Of a stretch of 64,000 nt of DNA, positions 1 to 7,300 are shown in pieces. The stretch covers positions 102,639-166,638 of IMG/VR virus record IMGVR_UViG_3300048835_000830, one strand, 5' to 3'. The notes below the pieces were generated by a model. That model made no database searches. It was not told the DNA's origin and was given only the letters and a program-made list of their open reading frames with translations. This DNA is from a virus. Positions within the stretch are counted from its first letter, which is position 1. The number at the start of each line of letters is the position of its first letter. The translations under genes were made by a program, and so were the position numbers.

Positions 1-1020
1 CACGGCGGCCTTGGGGTCTGCCTCACCCTTTTTCTTGTCGATAGCCTTGAGACGCACTTCGGTGCTGAACTTTTTCCCGGAGATTTGCTCATAGGCTGCA
101 AACGCCTGCTGAACCTCGGGATCGTTCAGGATGTCCTGCGCGTCCTGCTTTCTTGCGGCCCCGGTATCGATGTCCACGACATCATCCGAAGAGCCTTCCG
201 GAAGAACCGGGAAGTGGTCCTCGAAGGGCCTTCTGTTTATCTCATCAGCCGTGGCTGGCAGAAGGAAAGAGGCCGTCTGGAACTGCTCGATCTTTCTTCG
301 GATCTCTTCGCCGTGAAGCTCATAAAGATTCTCATTTGGACGGATCTTCATGATGTGGTGGATCTTTGTCATGTCCACCCCGTTCTCCTGGTGCGTCGTC
401 ACCGTCTCGGATCGGTAAATCTTGAAGGGGAAGAACTTGATGCTTCCGCGTGTGCTCATGATATGGTGGATCTGGCTATCGAAGTTGTTGATCGAATGCC
501 AGCTCGATGTGTCGATCTCATAGGCCCCGTAGATGGATACGCGCGGCAGGATTACGATGGCCTTCATTGTTTGTCGGCATTTTTTAGCGATATAGTCAGG
601 GCACTCCTGACCCATGCAGGGGCGGATCGGGACCACTTTCGTAACAGGATCGCGCGCCGCAAAGTGCTGCGCTGTCCCGGGACTTGTGACAGGCACTTCG
701 TCGATCACGTCTGTTCTAGGGCCGTTACCCATGCAATTGAGTTTTCCACCTATAATGCGGCCCGTCTGGTCTTTGCGGCCCGCGCCGTAGGACTTGAACC
801 ACGTCGGCAGGACAATCTCAAGGTCGTCCCCCGGGAAAAAGGCGTCGAGTTCCTTCGGGTCTTTGCCATAAACCTCTTCGACACCGGGGGCGTCGGTCAG
901 GACAAAATACTCGACCTCAGCAGGATAGAGGCTTCCCTTGGAAGACTCCTTGCGCACGCCGAGGCGAATCTTTCCAAGGATAGGGAGACGGCGTCTTTGG
1001 GCAACCATTTGAATCGGCAT
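1..1020 (-). CDS. Recombination-directionality-factor-like phage protein (partial, C-terminus off window)
   Basis: An open frame of 340 codons runs from an ATG at 1020 to the left edge without a stop, so the C-terminus is missing. An AAGGAG box sits 8 nt before the ATG. The N-terminus (MPIQMVAQRRRLPILGKIRLG) followed by a YPAEVEYFVL segment and a YGKDPKELDAFFP segment resembles the phage family annotated as recombination directionality factor / Gp3-like, sometimes labelled hydrolase or metal-binding protein. A small Cys cluster (CMGQECPDYIAKKC, near residues 135-148) is typical of that family and probably binds a metal. In phages that carry serine integrases such proteins steer excision; no integrase is visible here, so the role may differ. 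The family assignment is from memory of motifs and is moderate. Confidence 0.5.
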   Translation of the reverse strand, partial: MPIQMVAQRRRLPILGKIRLGVRKESSKGSLYPAEVEYFVLTDAPGVEEVYGKDPKELDAFFPGDDLEIVLPTWFKSYGAGRKDQTGRIIGGKLNCMGNGPRTDVIDEVPVTSPGTAQHFAARDPVTKVVPIRPCMGQECPDYIAKKCRQTMKAIVILPRVSIYGAYEIDTSSWHSINNFDSQIHHIMSTRGSIKFFPFKIYRSETVTTHQENGVDMTKIHHIMKIRPNENLYELHGEEIRRKIEQFQTASFLLPATADEINRRPFEDHFPVLPEGSSDDVVDIDTGAARKQDAQDILNDPEVQQAFAAYEQISGKKFSTEVRLKAIDKKKGEADPKAAV

Positions 1021-1063
1021 ACTGATCAGCTCCTTGATCGGTTAAATGCTGCACAAAATTCTT

Positions 1064-1273
1064 TTACCCAAAGGTGGGCTTCTTTTTCAGGTCGTGCTCG
1101 GTCAGTTTTTGACGAACATCCAGGAGCCGCGACTGGACTCTTTGCGCCTCAGATTCCTCGGCTGCGGTCTTTTGATGCCGCGACATAAGGCTGGCCATCT
1201 TCCCCATGAGCTCAGCCTCTTCATTTCTAAGGGCGAGGGTCAGCTCGTCCTGCTCGATTCCATACTTCTCCAT
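1064..1273 (-). CDS. Small helical protein, unknown function
   Basis: A 69-residue charged protein, probably all helix, with heptad-like spacing of Leu and Ala in its second half (coiled coil likely). I use the ATG at 1273 because a GGAGA box lies 6-10 nt upstream; a GTG directly before it is also in frame. It lies 43 bp upstream of the RDF-like gene on the same strand and 12 bp after the zinc-ribbon gene, so it is probably co-transcribed with both. No domain recognised. Confidence 0.6.
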   Translation of the reverse strand: MEKYGIEQDELTLALRNEEAELMGKMASLMSRHQKTAAEESEAQRVQSRLLDVRQKLTEHDLKKKPTFG

Positions 1274-1288
1274 CACCGTCTCCTTTAA

Positions 1289-1660
1289 TCACGGGGCTGA
1301 CTCTGCGCCCCCTTTCACAGTTTGAATCGTTCCGAGAAGAAGACCCTGCTTCAGCCCATCGAAGTACATCATCATTCCGTACTCCAAAAGCTGAGCCGTG
1401 AGCACGGCCCGCGTCGCGGCGTTCATCGTGCTTCCACCAAAAGCGTCCGCGAGCGTCTGGTGGGCGAGCGTCGCTCCACGGAAAACGTCGCGGAGTTCAC
1501 CCGTGTCCCGAAGAAAGGCTTTGCCGTTTGCATCGAAGACGAAACCGCAGGCCGAGCAGCCGTAAACGGCAAGCGCCTGCTCCACCTTTTTAAGAGGGAT
1601 TATGAGAGAAGCGAGACCGCCGCATTTAGGACAGTCGGCCGTCTTTGTTGCTTCCGTCAT
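1289..1660 (-). CDS. Zinc-ribbon protein
   Basis: A 123-residue protein whose N-terminal third holds two CxxC pairs (CPKCGG near residue 10 and CSACGF near residue 35), a classic zinc ribbon. The rest is predicted helical with a hydrophobic GLLLGTI segment near the C-terminus. A GAGGAG box precedes the ATG at 1660. The start overlaps the stop of the upstream gene by 4 bp (ATGA), pointing to translational coupling. A nucleic-acid or protein-binding role is possible; the exact function is unknown. Confidence 0.65.
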   Translation of the reverse strand: MTEATKTADCPKCGGLASLIIPLKKVEQALAVYGCSACGFVFDANGKAFLRDTGELRDVFRGATLAHQTLADAFGGSTMNAATRAVLTAQLLEYGMMMYFDGLKQGLLLGTIQTVKGGAESAP

Positions 1661-2304
1661 AGCGTGAACTCCTCATGGCCTGTGAAATGCGAGGCTCGGC
1701 CTTTTCCAGTTTGAGTCTTGCGCCGACGGCGGGCCCGGTCATCCTCCGCTACAGGGGGCGGCGTGGGAAGACCTGAATGCTCGGCGAAAAGCTGCTCAGG
1801 CGTCTGATAGGAAGCTGAGCCAGTCAACTTTTTTTCCTTGATCGAACTCGCATCGACCTTGGCCTCGTGGTCGGGGTCGTTGATCCTCATGTCACGGTCG
1901 AGGGCTTCCTCTGTAAGGCCGCCCTGCGATGTGATGAAGGCCTCGGGGTCGCTCGTTCGAGCATCCTCCTCGATATCGTCATCCTGGTCAGCAAGACCTT
2001 CGGAGATGCCTGAAGCGTCAAAGGCGTCGAACTCACTCTCACTCGGGACAGGCACGGACGCCGACCGCGATCTCCGTCTGGAGGGTGAAAACGCAGGCGC
2101 GGTCTCCTGCGGCGCAGGCCTTGGTCCCGTATAGACAAACGGATAACGGCTATCGGGTACGAGCGTCCCTATGATTTCCTGAGTCACCCACTTTTCGAGG
2201 CCTTCGTTTACAATAGCGTCGATGCCTCCCTCAAGCGGGCGCAAAATGGCGAGCGCTTTGAATTTTTTCATAAGGTCTTCGCTGATTTCAATTTCAACCT
2301 TCAC
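1657..2304 (-). CDS. Acidic, disordered-tail protein, unknown function
   Basis: A 215-residue protein starting at a GTG (2304) with a good AAGGAG box. The first 45 residues (VEIEISEDLMKKFKALAI...) could form a small beta-helix-helix fold; the rest is low complexity, rich in Ser, Pro, Asp and Glu, and ends with an Arg-rich patch (RARRRRK). This points to a short folded head with a long disordered tail. The gene overlaps its neighbours by 4 bp at both ends within a tight leftward operon. No family recognised. Confidence 0.55.
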   Translation of the reverse strand: MKVEIEISEDLMKKFKALAILRPLEGGIDAIVNEGLEKWVTQEIIGTLVPDSRYPFVYTGPRPAPQETAPAFSPSRRRSRSASVPVPSESEFDAFDASGISEGLADQDDDIEEDARTSDPEAFITSQGGLTEEALDRDMRINDPDHEAKVDASSIKEKKLTGSASYQTPEQLFAEHSGLPTPPPVAEDDRARRRRKTQTGKGRASHFTGHEEFTL

Positions 2305-2570
2305 GCGTCATCTCCTTTTTGATCGGCGTCGAGCCGCTGCATTAGATCTTTATAGTCCTCGTCCGTTCCGGGATCCACCGTTCTTGAGCTTTCCATGTAC
2401 TCGATAAAGCGTGTGAGGGCCTCCTCGTGGGTTGAGCCCTTCGGTGGAGGCGCTTTCCCAAAGCACATATAAAGGACGATGAACTGACCATCTTTTGTGC
2501 GGTCGATCTCCACATCGCGCCCGCAAAGCTCGCGCGCCCTCTCATGGAGCGCCGTCAGACTTGTTTCCAT
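2301..2570 (-). CDS. Small conserved-type phage protein, unknown function
   Basis: An 89-residue soluble protein. The ATG at 2570 shares an ATGA overlap with the stop of the upstream gene. A central hydrophobic strand pair (QFIVLYMCFG) is followed by charged helices. No recognisable domain. It sits in the leftward operon of small genes and is likely translated by coupling. Confidence 0.6.
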   Translation of the reverse strand: METSLTALHERARELCGRDVEIDRTKDGQFIVLYMCFGKAPPPKGSTHEEALTRFIEYMESSRTVDPGTDEDYKDLMQRLDADQKGDDA

Positions 2571-2959
2571 CAAAGACCCTCCGGCCTTTCACCTTTGGTC
2601 AGAATGCGCCGCCCATCCATGAACCAGCTGCCCGGCGGATGGTCGAAAGCATTGGACGATTTGATTTGATAAACAGGCTTCCCCTCGACCGTGACGCCAT
2701 CGAGGAAGGCGCCTGGGATATACTGAAGTGCCTGCGAGGTCGATCGAGGTCCGCCTTGCGACGCGATAAGTTCCGACGAGGTTTGGATGAGAAGCCCCTG
2801 CCCACGAACGAGCGCAACCTTGGTCGAGTGCATCCACCCCTTCGCACCGGACGACGCCTTGGCTATGCAGATCCAAAACCCAGGGTCACCGTGTACCTCT
2901 ACGTCTGCAACTGCCGCGCGCAAACCCTCGGGGCTCGTGATACCAAGATCCTTATCCAT
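2570..2959 (-). CDS. Hypothetical protein
   Basis: A 129-residue soluble protein with mixed alpha/beta character (FWICIAKASSGAKGW, VALVRGQGLLIQTSSELIASQ). A GAGGAA box lies before the ATG at 2959. Its stop overlaps the next start as ATGA. Six Trp and Phe residues in short strands hint at a small beta-sheet fold. Function unknown. Confidence 0.6.
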   Translation of the reverse strand: MDKDLGITSPEGLRAAVADVEVHGDPGFWICIAKASSGAKGWMHSTKVALVRGQGLLIQTSSELIASQGGPRSTSQALQYIPGAFLDGVTVEGKPVYQIKSSNAFDHPPGSWFMDGRRILTKGERPEGL

Positions 2960-2998
2960 GGGGATTCCTCATGCCTGATAGGTTTTTCGATGTTTGAC

Positions 2999-3304
2999 CT
3001 ATCCTGCACTTTTCGCTCTTTTTCGGCCAGCGGCTTTTTTCGTGGCCTTTTTCTTTTTCGCGGGTTTAGGCTCCTCCGGCGGCGGCTTGGGAGGGCTCCA
3101 GCCCTTTTTTCGCATGCTGAAGTCAAGCTTTGCGAGGACGGTGCCCGTGCGGTCCAGACGGACTGTCATCGACCAGGGGCCGATCGTGACCCCGCAAAGA
3201 TCGGGCATTCTATGAAGGAGCTCCTTCAGAATCTCCGAGGCTTCGTAGGTTCCCATCCCACCCGTGTCCTCTGGCCACACCCGCGAAGGCGATTTCCGAC
3301 CCAT
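2999..3304 (-). CDS. Small protein with Lys/Pro-rich basic tail
   Basis: A 101-residue protein. The first 65 residues look folded (helix ILKELLHRM, then strands SMTVRLDRTGTVLAKLDF); the last 35 are an unstructured Lys/Pro/Ala-rich tail (PKPAKKKKATKKAAG) typical of nucleic-acid-binding tails. GTGAGG precedes the ATG at 3304. It overlaps the end of the next upstream gene by 95 bp, which is large, so an internal start at Met17 is possible. Confidence 0.5.
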   Translation of the reverse strand: MGRKSPSRVWPEDTGGMGTYEASEILKELLHRMPDLCGVTIGPWSMTVRLDRTGTVLAKLDFSMRKKGWSPPKPPPEEPKPAKKKKATKKAAGRKRAKSAG

Positions 3305-3428
3305 TTTGAAACCTCACAATAAAGCGCGGCTCGCCACACGCCGGGCAGTGCTCGTGGCAGCTGAGGCGCAGGGATTTGCAGCGACGGTCATAGCAAACGT
3401 ACTCAAGACTTCTTGCGAGTTTGGTCAT
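3210..3428 (-). CDS. Small putative zinc-binding protein
   Basis: A 72-residue protein with six Cys or His in its first half (CYDRRC, then CHEHCPACG), consistent with a zinc knuckle or ribbon. It overlaps the HAD gene by 26 bp at its start and the basic-tail gene by 95 bp at its end. The overlap makes the last 30 residues uncertain. No family recognised. Confidence 0.4.
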   Translation of the reverse strand: MTKLARSLEYVCYDRRCKSLRLSCHEHCPACGEPRFIVRFQNGSEIAFAGVARGHGWDGNLRSLGDSEGAPS

Positions 3429-3882
3429 TGAAGAAATCCTTTGTCCACTGGAATTTCACGCCGGCCCTTATGGCCGCCATTTTATCCGTATCGCGGTCGC
3501 CCACCATAATCGACTTTTTAAGGTCAACGCCGTGCTTGTCGCGGAGTGCGTGGATCATGCCCGGATTGGGCTTTCGGAAAGGGTCGTTCTTCTCCGGGTG
3601 CGCCGGTGCGTAGAGAATATCGTCGAAAGCGCCGTCGAGCTTTTGGTTGAGGTCCCTGAGACAGTCCTCGCACTCTTTTTTCGAGATAAGGCCCATCCCG
3701 ATCCCGCCCTGGTTTGTCACGCCAAAAACCTTATAGCCCTTGTTTTTCCACTCCCAGATCTTCTCATAGCGTCCCTCCATGAGCTCCTGCTCGTGGGGAG
3801 CGCGCGGATAGGAGCGCCCTTTGACGTTTGTCGTGCGAACCGTGCTGTCCAGATCTAAAAAAAGAGCGGGGTGCTTGCTCAT
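3403..3882 (-). CDS. HAD-superfamily phosphatase (HisB-N/GmhB- or PNKP-like)
   Basis: About 159 residues, the usual size for a stand-alone HAD-IIIA phosphatase. All four HAD motifs are visible: motif I DLDST (two catalytic Asp), motif II VTNQGG, motif III Lys in FRKPNPGM, and motif IV GDRDTD. The Cys cluster that binds zinc in GmhB and HisB is replaced by HPEKNDPF, so it is either a metal-free relative or closer to polynucleotide kinase 3'-phosphatases, which also lack it. I place the start at 3882 because GGAGGT lies just upstream; an in-frame ATG at 3900 would bury that box. A nucleic-acid end-repair role is plausible in a phage but not proven. Confidence 0.75.
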   Translation of the reverse strand: MSKHPALFLDLDSTVRTTNVKGRSYPRAPHEQELMEGRYEKIWEWKNKGYKVFGVTNQGGIGMGLISKKECEDCLRDLNQKLDGAFDDILYAPAHPEKNDPFRKPNPGMIHALRDKHGVDLKKSIMVGDRDTDKMAAIRAGVKFQWTKDFFNDQTRKKS

Positions 3883-4178
3883 TCGGGCTCGGACCTCCAT
3901 ACGTGGATGATGTTTGTCTGCCTCCCGATTTTACCACCCTGGAAGATCTGGTTACACTCAAACTCAAGACCGGCGGCGTGGAGAAGCTCCGCCAGCTCCT
4001 TTTCGGACTCCGGGTAAAGGTGCGCATCAAGTACGATGGTCTTGATGAAGGGCTGGCCGGACTTTCTAAGCCTCGGCCTTCTCTCCCAGTCCTTTATCAC
4101 GGCAGCCGCAAGGGTTTCGGCGTATGTTCTTTTACATGACGGGGGCGTCGGAGACTGTGACTGTGACATCGGCGACAT
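3879..4178 (-). CDS. Hypothetical protein
   Basis: A 99-residue protein; residues 45-95 look like an alpha/beta fold (IKTIVLDAHLYPESEKELAELLHAAGLEFEC). The first 17 residues overlap the upstream gene by 47 bp and are low complexity, so the true start may be later. The stop overlaps the HAD start (ATGA). Function unknown. Confidence 0.5.
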   Translation of the reverse strand: MSPMSQSQSPTPPSCKRTYAETLAAAVIKDWERRPRLRKSGQPFIKTIVLDAHLYPESEKELAELLHAAGLEFECNQIFQGGKIGRQTNIIHVWRSEPE

Positions 4179-4377
4179 CCCCCAGCTCAGAGAGCATTTC
4201 CATCAGTTTTGCGCGGATTTTTTTGCACTCGTCCGCGTAGTAGAGGGCCATGTTCTTGAAGTAGTCCGCGTCATCCTTGGCGAGAGTCCCCGAGAGGATT
4301 TTGTCTTCAAAAACTTCCTGACGCTTTGAGAGGGCTGCGAGGTCTTTTCGCAGATCCTTTACGATTGCCTGGCTCAT
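4132..4377 (-). CDS. Small coiled-coil protein, unknown function
   Basis: An 81-residue helical protein, strongly charged, with heptad-like repeats (LRKDLAALSKRQEVFEDKIL...KKIRAKLMEMLSEL). GGAGAC precedes the ATG at 4377. It is probably a helical hairpin, perhaps oligomeric. No family recognised. Confidence 0.6.
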   Translation of the reverse strand: MSQAIVKDLRKDLAALSKRQEVFEDKILSGTLAKDDADYFKNMALYYADECKKIRAKLMEMLSELGDVADVTVTVSDAPVM

Positions 4378-4432
4378 GATGTCTCCTATTTTTTAGGAAT
4401 TTAGCATGAGCCGGTCTTTTCGTTAAGTCTTT

Positions 4433-4867
4433 TCACATCCTCACAGGAGGCTTCCTGAAGATGGCCGATACTGTCTGCATTGCCTTTTCAGCCAGATCCT
4501 CAGCCGACTCCTCCTCGATGATCTCTTCAGGGAACCGGACGGCGTCCCAGTCGATATCATCAGGTGGATCCTGGGCTTCACCTTTAAAATGCGCCTTTAC
4601 CTGGTCTTCGACTTTTCTATACTTTTTCAAAAACTCCTCGCGCTCGGGCGCGCGGCCTTCGGTCTTCATCACATCCCTTGTGATGTTATTTACAATGAAG
4701 TCGAGCGTTTCATGGAAATAAAGAATCTGAAGAGGTTTTCTGCTCTTTGTGAAATCGTGATCGCCCGCGTAGATGCCTAGGCCAAGAATGTCAAGGTCCG
4801 GCCCTGACTGGATCACTCTTAAAATGACGGCTGTTTGTCCGCTTGCTTCATCCATTATTTTGATCAT
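4433..4867 (-). CDS. Hypothetical acidic protein
   Basis: A 144-residue protein with an N-terminal beta-rich half (AVILRVIQSGPDLDILGLGIYAG) and an acidic helical C-terminal half. AAAGGAAG lies before the ATG at 4867. It follows the 136-residue gene by 11 bp and is likely co-transcribed with it. Function unknown. Confidence 0.6.
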   Translation of the reverse strand: MIKIMDEASGQTAVILRVIQSGPDLDILGLGIYAGDHDFTKSRKPLQILYFHETLDFIVNNITRDVMKTEGRAPEREEFLKKYRKVEDQVKAHFKGEAQDPPDDIDWDAVRFPEEIIEEESAEDLAEKAMQTVSAIFRKPPVRM

Positions 4868-4878
4868 AGTGTCTTCCT

Positions 4879-5289
4879 TTAGGGTGCTGTGTTTTCAGTG
4901 GCCAGAAGCGCTTCACGAAGCGTGCGCCCCGTGTGATGGCAGGCCTTAAGAATGGCTGCGACTCTTTCGTCAGGCATATGAGGGTCGTCCTCTCGAAGCG
5001 ATCCCTCGGTCTCAGCCTCAAGACGTTTTGCTATATCTGCGATGTTCTTTCTAAAAAGCGAGACAACCCCCGCCACAGATATATACCCAACCTCTTTATC
5101 GTCGCTATCGTAACAGATGAGACCGGCAGAGTCGCAGGCGTCTTTAACAAACGCGGTGAGCACCTGATAGACGGTGGGCACCACCACGATCGAGTGCGAT
5201 CGCAGACGCGCCGCCTCCTTTTGAAGAGCATCATTAAGCTCGATGACGTACTGCGCGTCCTCGGTAAAGTCTTTCAGTTCATCTCTCAT
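4879..5289 (-). CDS. Hypothetical protein
   Basis: A 136-residue soluble protein, mostly helical, with a central SIVVVPTVYQVLTAFV strand-helix. A GAGGAC box precedes the ATG at 5289. It sits in the middle of a leftward run of small genes. No domain recognised. Confidence 0.6.
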   Translation of the reverse strand: MRDELKDFTEDAQYVIELNDALQKEAARLRSHSIVVVPTVYQVLTAFVKDACDSAGLICYDSDDKEVGYISVAGVVSLFRKNIADIAKRLEAETEGSLREDDPHMPDERVAAILKACHHTGRTLREALLATENTAP

Positions 5290-5326
5290 GCAATCGAAGT
5301 CCTCAAAGTTAAGGTTTGCCGAACGC

Positions 5327-5923
5327 TCAAAGAAGCGCCCGCAGCTGCTCGCTCATTTCCATCAGAAGCTCACCCCCATCGACAGCTTCATCCGTCAAAA
5401 GACCAGGAAATTTTTTACAAAGGTCGATGACAACAGCTTTCGCTTTCTCAGGGTCGATATCCTCGACCGTCGTTGCCTCTTTGCCGATGCTCAGGCGAAT
5501 GGTGATGTGGTCGAGGGGGACAACCGGGCGAAGGGTTTCCTCGATCACGAGCCGCTCGCCATAGATGTCGTCAGGCGTTCCATCCGTATGCACGGCCGCC
5601 TGGGTTGTGCTTTTCACGAGCCTTCCCGTTATGAGGTCCGCCCATGCGGCCACCGATTTTTGTGGGATGTTTGGCGGCAGCGGGAACGCCGCCAGGTTTT
5701 TTGCAAGCTCATAGACAACGCCGGCGGCCTTCGTATAGAGCTTCATGTACTCACGCGGTCTCCACGTGCCGCCGCCCACGATAGCCGTCATCGTAAGGCT
5801 GGGATCGCGGCCTTTAAGGAGCATGGCGATCGCATGAATAACGGCAGCCTCCTCGTCAGTGTAGCTGTGCCCGCCGAGATCATTATTCTTCCAATGGTTT
5901 GGTGTGTTTCCAGAGTCCGTCAT
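5327..5923 (-). CDS. Hypothetical protein, about 198 aa
   Basis: The frame opens at 5968, but a strong GGAGG box fits the ATG at 5923, giving 198 residues. Helix-rich, with TDEEAAVIHAIAMLLKGRDPSL near the N-terminus and a beta segment (DHITIRLSIGK) in the last third. The start overlaps the end of the Cys-cluster gene by 41 bp. No family recognised. Confidence 0.6.
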   Translation of the reverse strand: MTDSGNTPNHWKNNDLGGHSYTDEEAAVIHAIAMLLKGRDPSLTMTAIVGGGTWRPREYMKLYTKAAGVVYELAKNLAAFPLPPNIPQKSVAAWADLITGRLVKSTTQAAVHTDGTPDDIYGERLVIEETLRPVVPLDHITIRLSIGKEATTVEDIDPEKAKAVVIDLCKKFPGLLTDEAVDGGELLMEMSEQLRALL

Positions 5924-6656
5924 CTTCAGGTATCCTCCGTAAAAGCTGTTGGGGAAGGTTATCATCACTCGGATCGTCTTTCATTTCCAGGGCCATCATC
6001 GCGGATACTGCGCCTTCGGCTCCCGGCGCGACGATAATCCCCGAAGCTTCAGAAAGCCTCATGTCGCACATCCACGCGGGCGTCGCCACCATATACTTCC
6101 TGCAGACAAGAGGTCTAGCCTCGTAAGCTCGGCAGTTGCCGTCCTCCCCTAAAATCGGGCATGCGCGTTTTTCGTAAGGCATCTTCACATGAGCTAGATT
6201 ATCCCTGCCATGCTCGAACTGGTGAAGAACAAGACTTCGATCGAGCTTCACATCTTTTTCACGAAGGTGCCTTACGAGCACATCAGCCTCACTGTCAGTC
6301 AGTGTCACCTGTATGTGACAGCAGGCCGAACAGCCTGATTTGCAAGTAGGCGGCGGATCGCCATTTTGTTTCCTTTTGGAAAGGCCCTGTGCGATCTTTT
6401 TATTTACTTCAGTTAAAGCTCTCTCGCCGCGCTCCACTCCTTTCGGGTAACACTCAAGCGACTCGAACGTCGTCCGAAAGGAGGCTCTAAACGCTTTCAT
6501 ACCCAGGACTGCCAAGGCTGGGTTGAACTCCTCGGTCTGCGCGATGAAATCGACGAAAGTGCTCGTGCCCGGGATGCCTATGGGCTCGCCTTTCATGGCT
6601 TTGTCCCTGAGGGTTTTCGGCAGGTCGTCTATGCCGATGCCCAAATCCTGTTCCAT
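5883..6656 (-). CDS. YkgJ-family Cys-cluster (zinc/iron-chelating) protein
   Basis: A 257-residue protein with the full Cys pattern of the YkgJ / Fe-S or zinc chelating family: CKSGCSACCH (residues 105-114), then CPIL...CRAYEARPLVCRKY near residues 168-190. The N-terminal 100 residues are extra to the core family and not recognised. It is transcribed away from the short rightward gene at 6696, so the 39-bp gap must hold divergent control signals. Members of this family occur in many phages and bacteria; the reaction is not established. Confidence 0.75.
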   Translation of the reverse strand: MEQDLGIGIDDLPKTLRDKAMKGEPIGIPGTSTFVDFIAQTEEFNPALAVLGMKAFRASFRTTFESLECYPKGVERGERALTEVNKKIAQGLSKRKQNGDPPPTCKSGCSACCHIQVTLTDSEADVLVRHLREKDVKLDRSLVLHQFEHGRDNLAHVKMPYEKRACPILGEDGNCRAYEARPLVCRKYMVATPAWMCDMRLSEASGIIVAPGAEGAVSAMMALEMKDDPSDDNLPQQLLRRIPEDDGLWKHTKPLEE

Positions 6657-6695
6657 TTTCTATCCTTATTGTGAATGATGGTGCTGGAGGTTTTT

Positions 6696-6962
6696 ATGCC
6701 CTCATGCTGCGGAAATCCTTATAAGCACCTGGGCCGTGCCCAGGATCTGACCTACACTCTTCTCAGAACGCTACGAAGTATTGCGAATGGTAATGGGGCG
6801 GGTGTGACGGAGATAACCTTACGCGAGCGCCTTGAGATTTGCGCCGCGTGCGAAGAAAAGCGAGGTCTTCGCTGTCAAAAATGTGGGTGCTTCGTAAGCG
6901 TCAAGGCAGCGCTTTTTGAAGCCGAGTGCCCGCTTCAAAAATGGCCGCTACCTCGCAGGTAG
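6696..6962 (+). CDS. Small Cys-rich protein, isolated on the plus strand
   Basis: An 88-residue protein with a C-terminal Cys cluster (CAACEEKRGLRCQKCGCF...CPLQKW) matching small phage proteins with a CxxC-CxxCxC-C pattern that end in CPxxKW. I choose the ATG at 6696 because GGAGG lies 5 nt before it; the frame itself opens at 6675. It is the only rightward gene in the first 22 kb and converges on the next leftward gene with a 15-bp overlap. A zinc-binding role is likely; function unknown. Confidence 0.65.
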   Translation: MPSCCGNPYKHLGRAQDLTYTLLRTLRSIANGNGAGVTEITLRERLEICAACEEKRGLRCQKCGCFVSVKAALFEAECPLQKWPLPRR

Positions 6963-7283
6963 CCCAAAGGCTATCCAGAATACGACGAGAGCAAACACCA
7001 GCGACATCAAAATTGCAACCCCAATCGGAAGAAGAGCATCGCTTTTACTTGCGCTTAATGTTTGCGTCATAAAGCGTGCTTCCGTGGGTTTTTCGCTGTG
7101 TCCGCACTTTGGGCAAAGATGGTCATACTTTGGTGAATGGAATTCGAGACGGCGGGAATACTGGCATGCAGGGCATGTCCTAAGACGAAGCAGCATAAGT
7201 GCCTCCTCGAAATTTCTGCCGCGATGGGCGTTCGCCCCTTTTTCGGAATTCGCCAGAATTTGATTAGCCTCTCCCGAAATCAT
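6948..7283 (-). CDS. Zinc-ribbon protein with C-terminal membrane anchor
   Basis: A 111-residue protein. Residues 37-60 carry two CxxC pairs (CPAC and CPKCG, 20 residues apart) forming a zinc ribbon. Residues 84-107 (LLPIGVAILMSLVFALVVFWIAF) form one transmembrane helix at the C-terminus, so the ribbon probably faces the cytoplasm. AAGGAGT precedes the ATG at 7283. It lies 17 bp downstream of the SbcC-like ATPase and is likely in its operon. Confidence 0.7.
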   Translation of the reverse strand: MISGEANQILANSEKGANAHRGRNFEEALMLLRLRTCPACQYSRRLEFHSPKYDHLCPKCGHSEKPTEARFMTQTLSASKSDALLPIGVAILMSLVFALVVFWIAFGLPAR

Positions 7284-7300
7284 GCCGCTTACTCCTTCCT

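Noticed and set aside
85-1188. Long rightward open frame of 367 codons at the left edge
   Set aside because: It is the antisense of the leftward RDF-like gene, which has a ribosome site, recognisable motifs and a clean frame to the edge.
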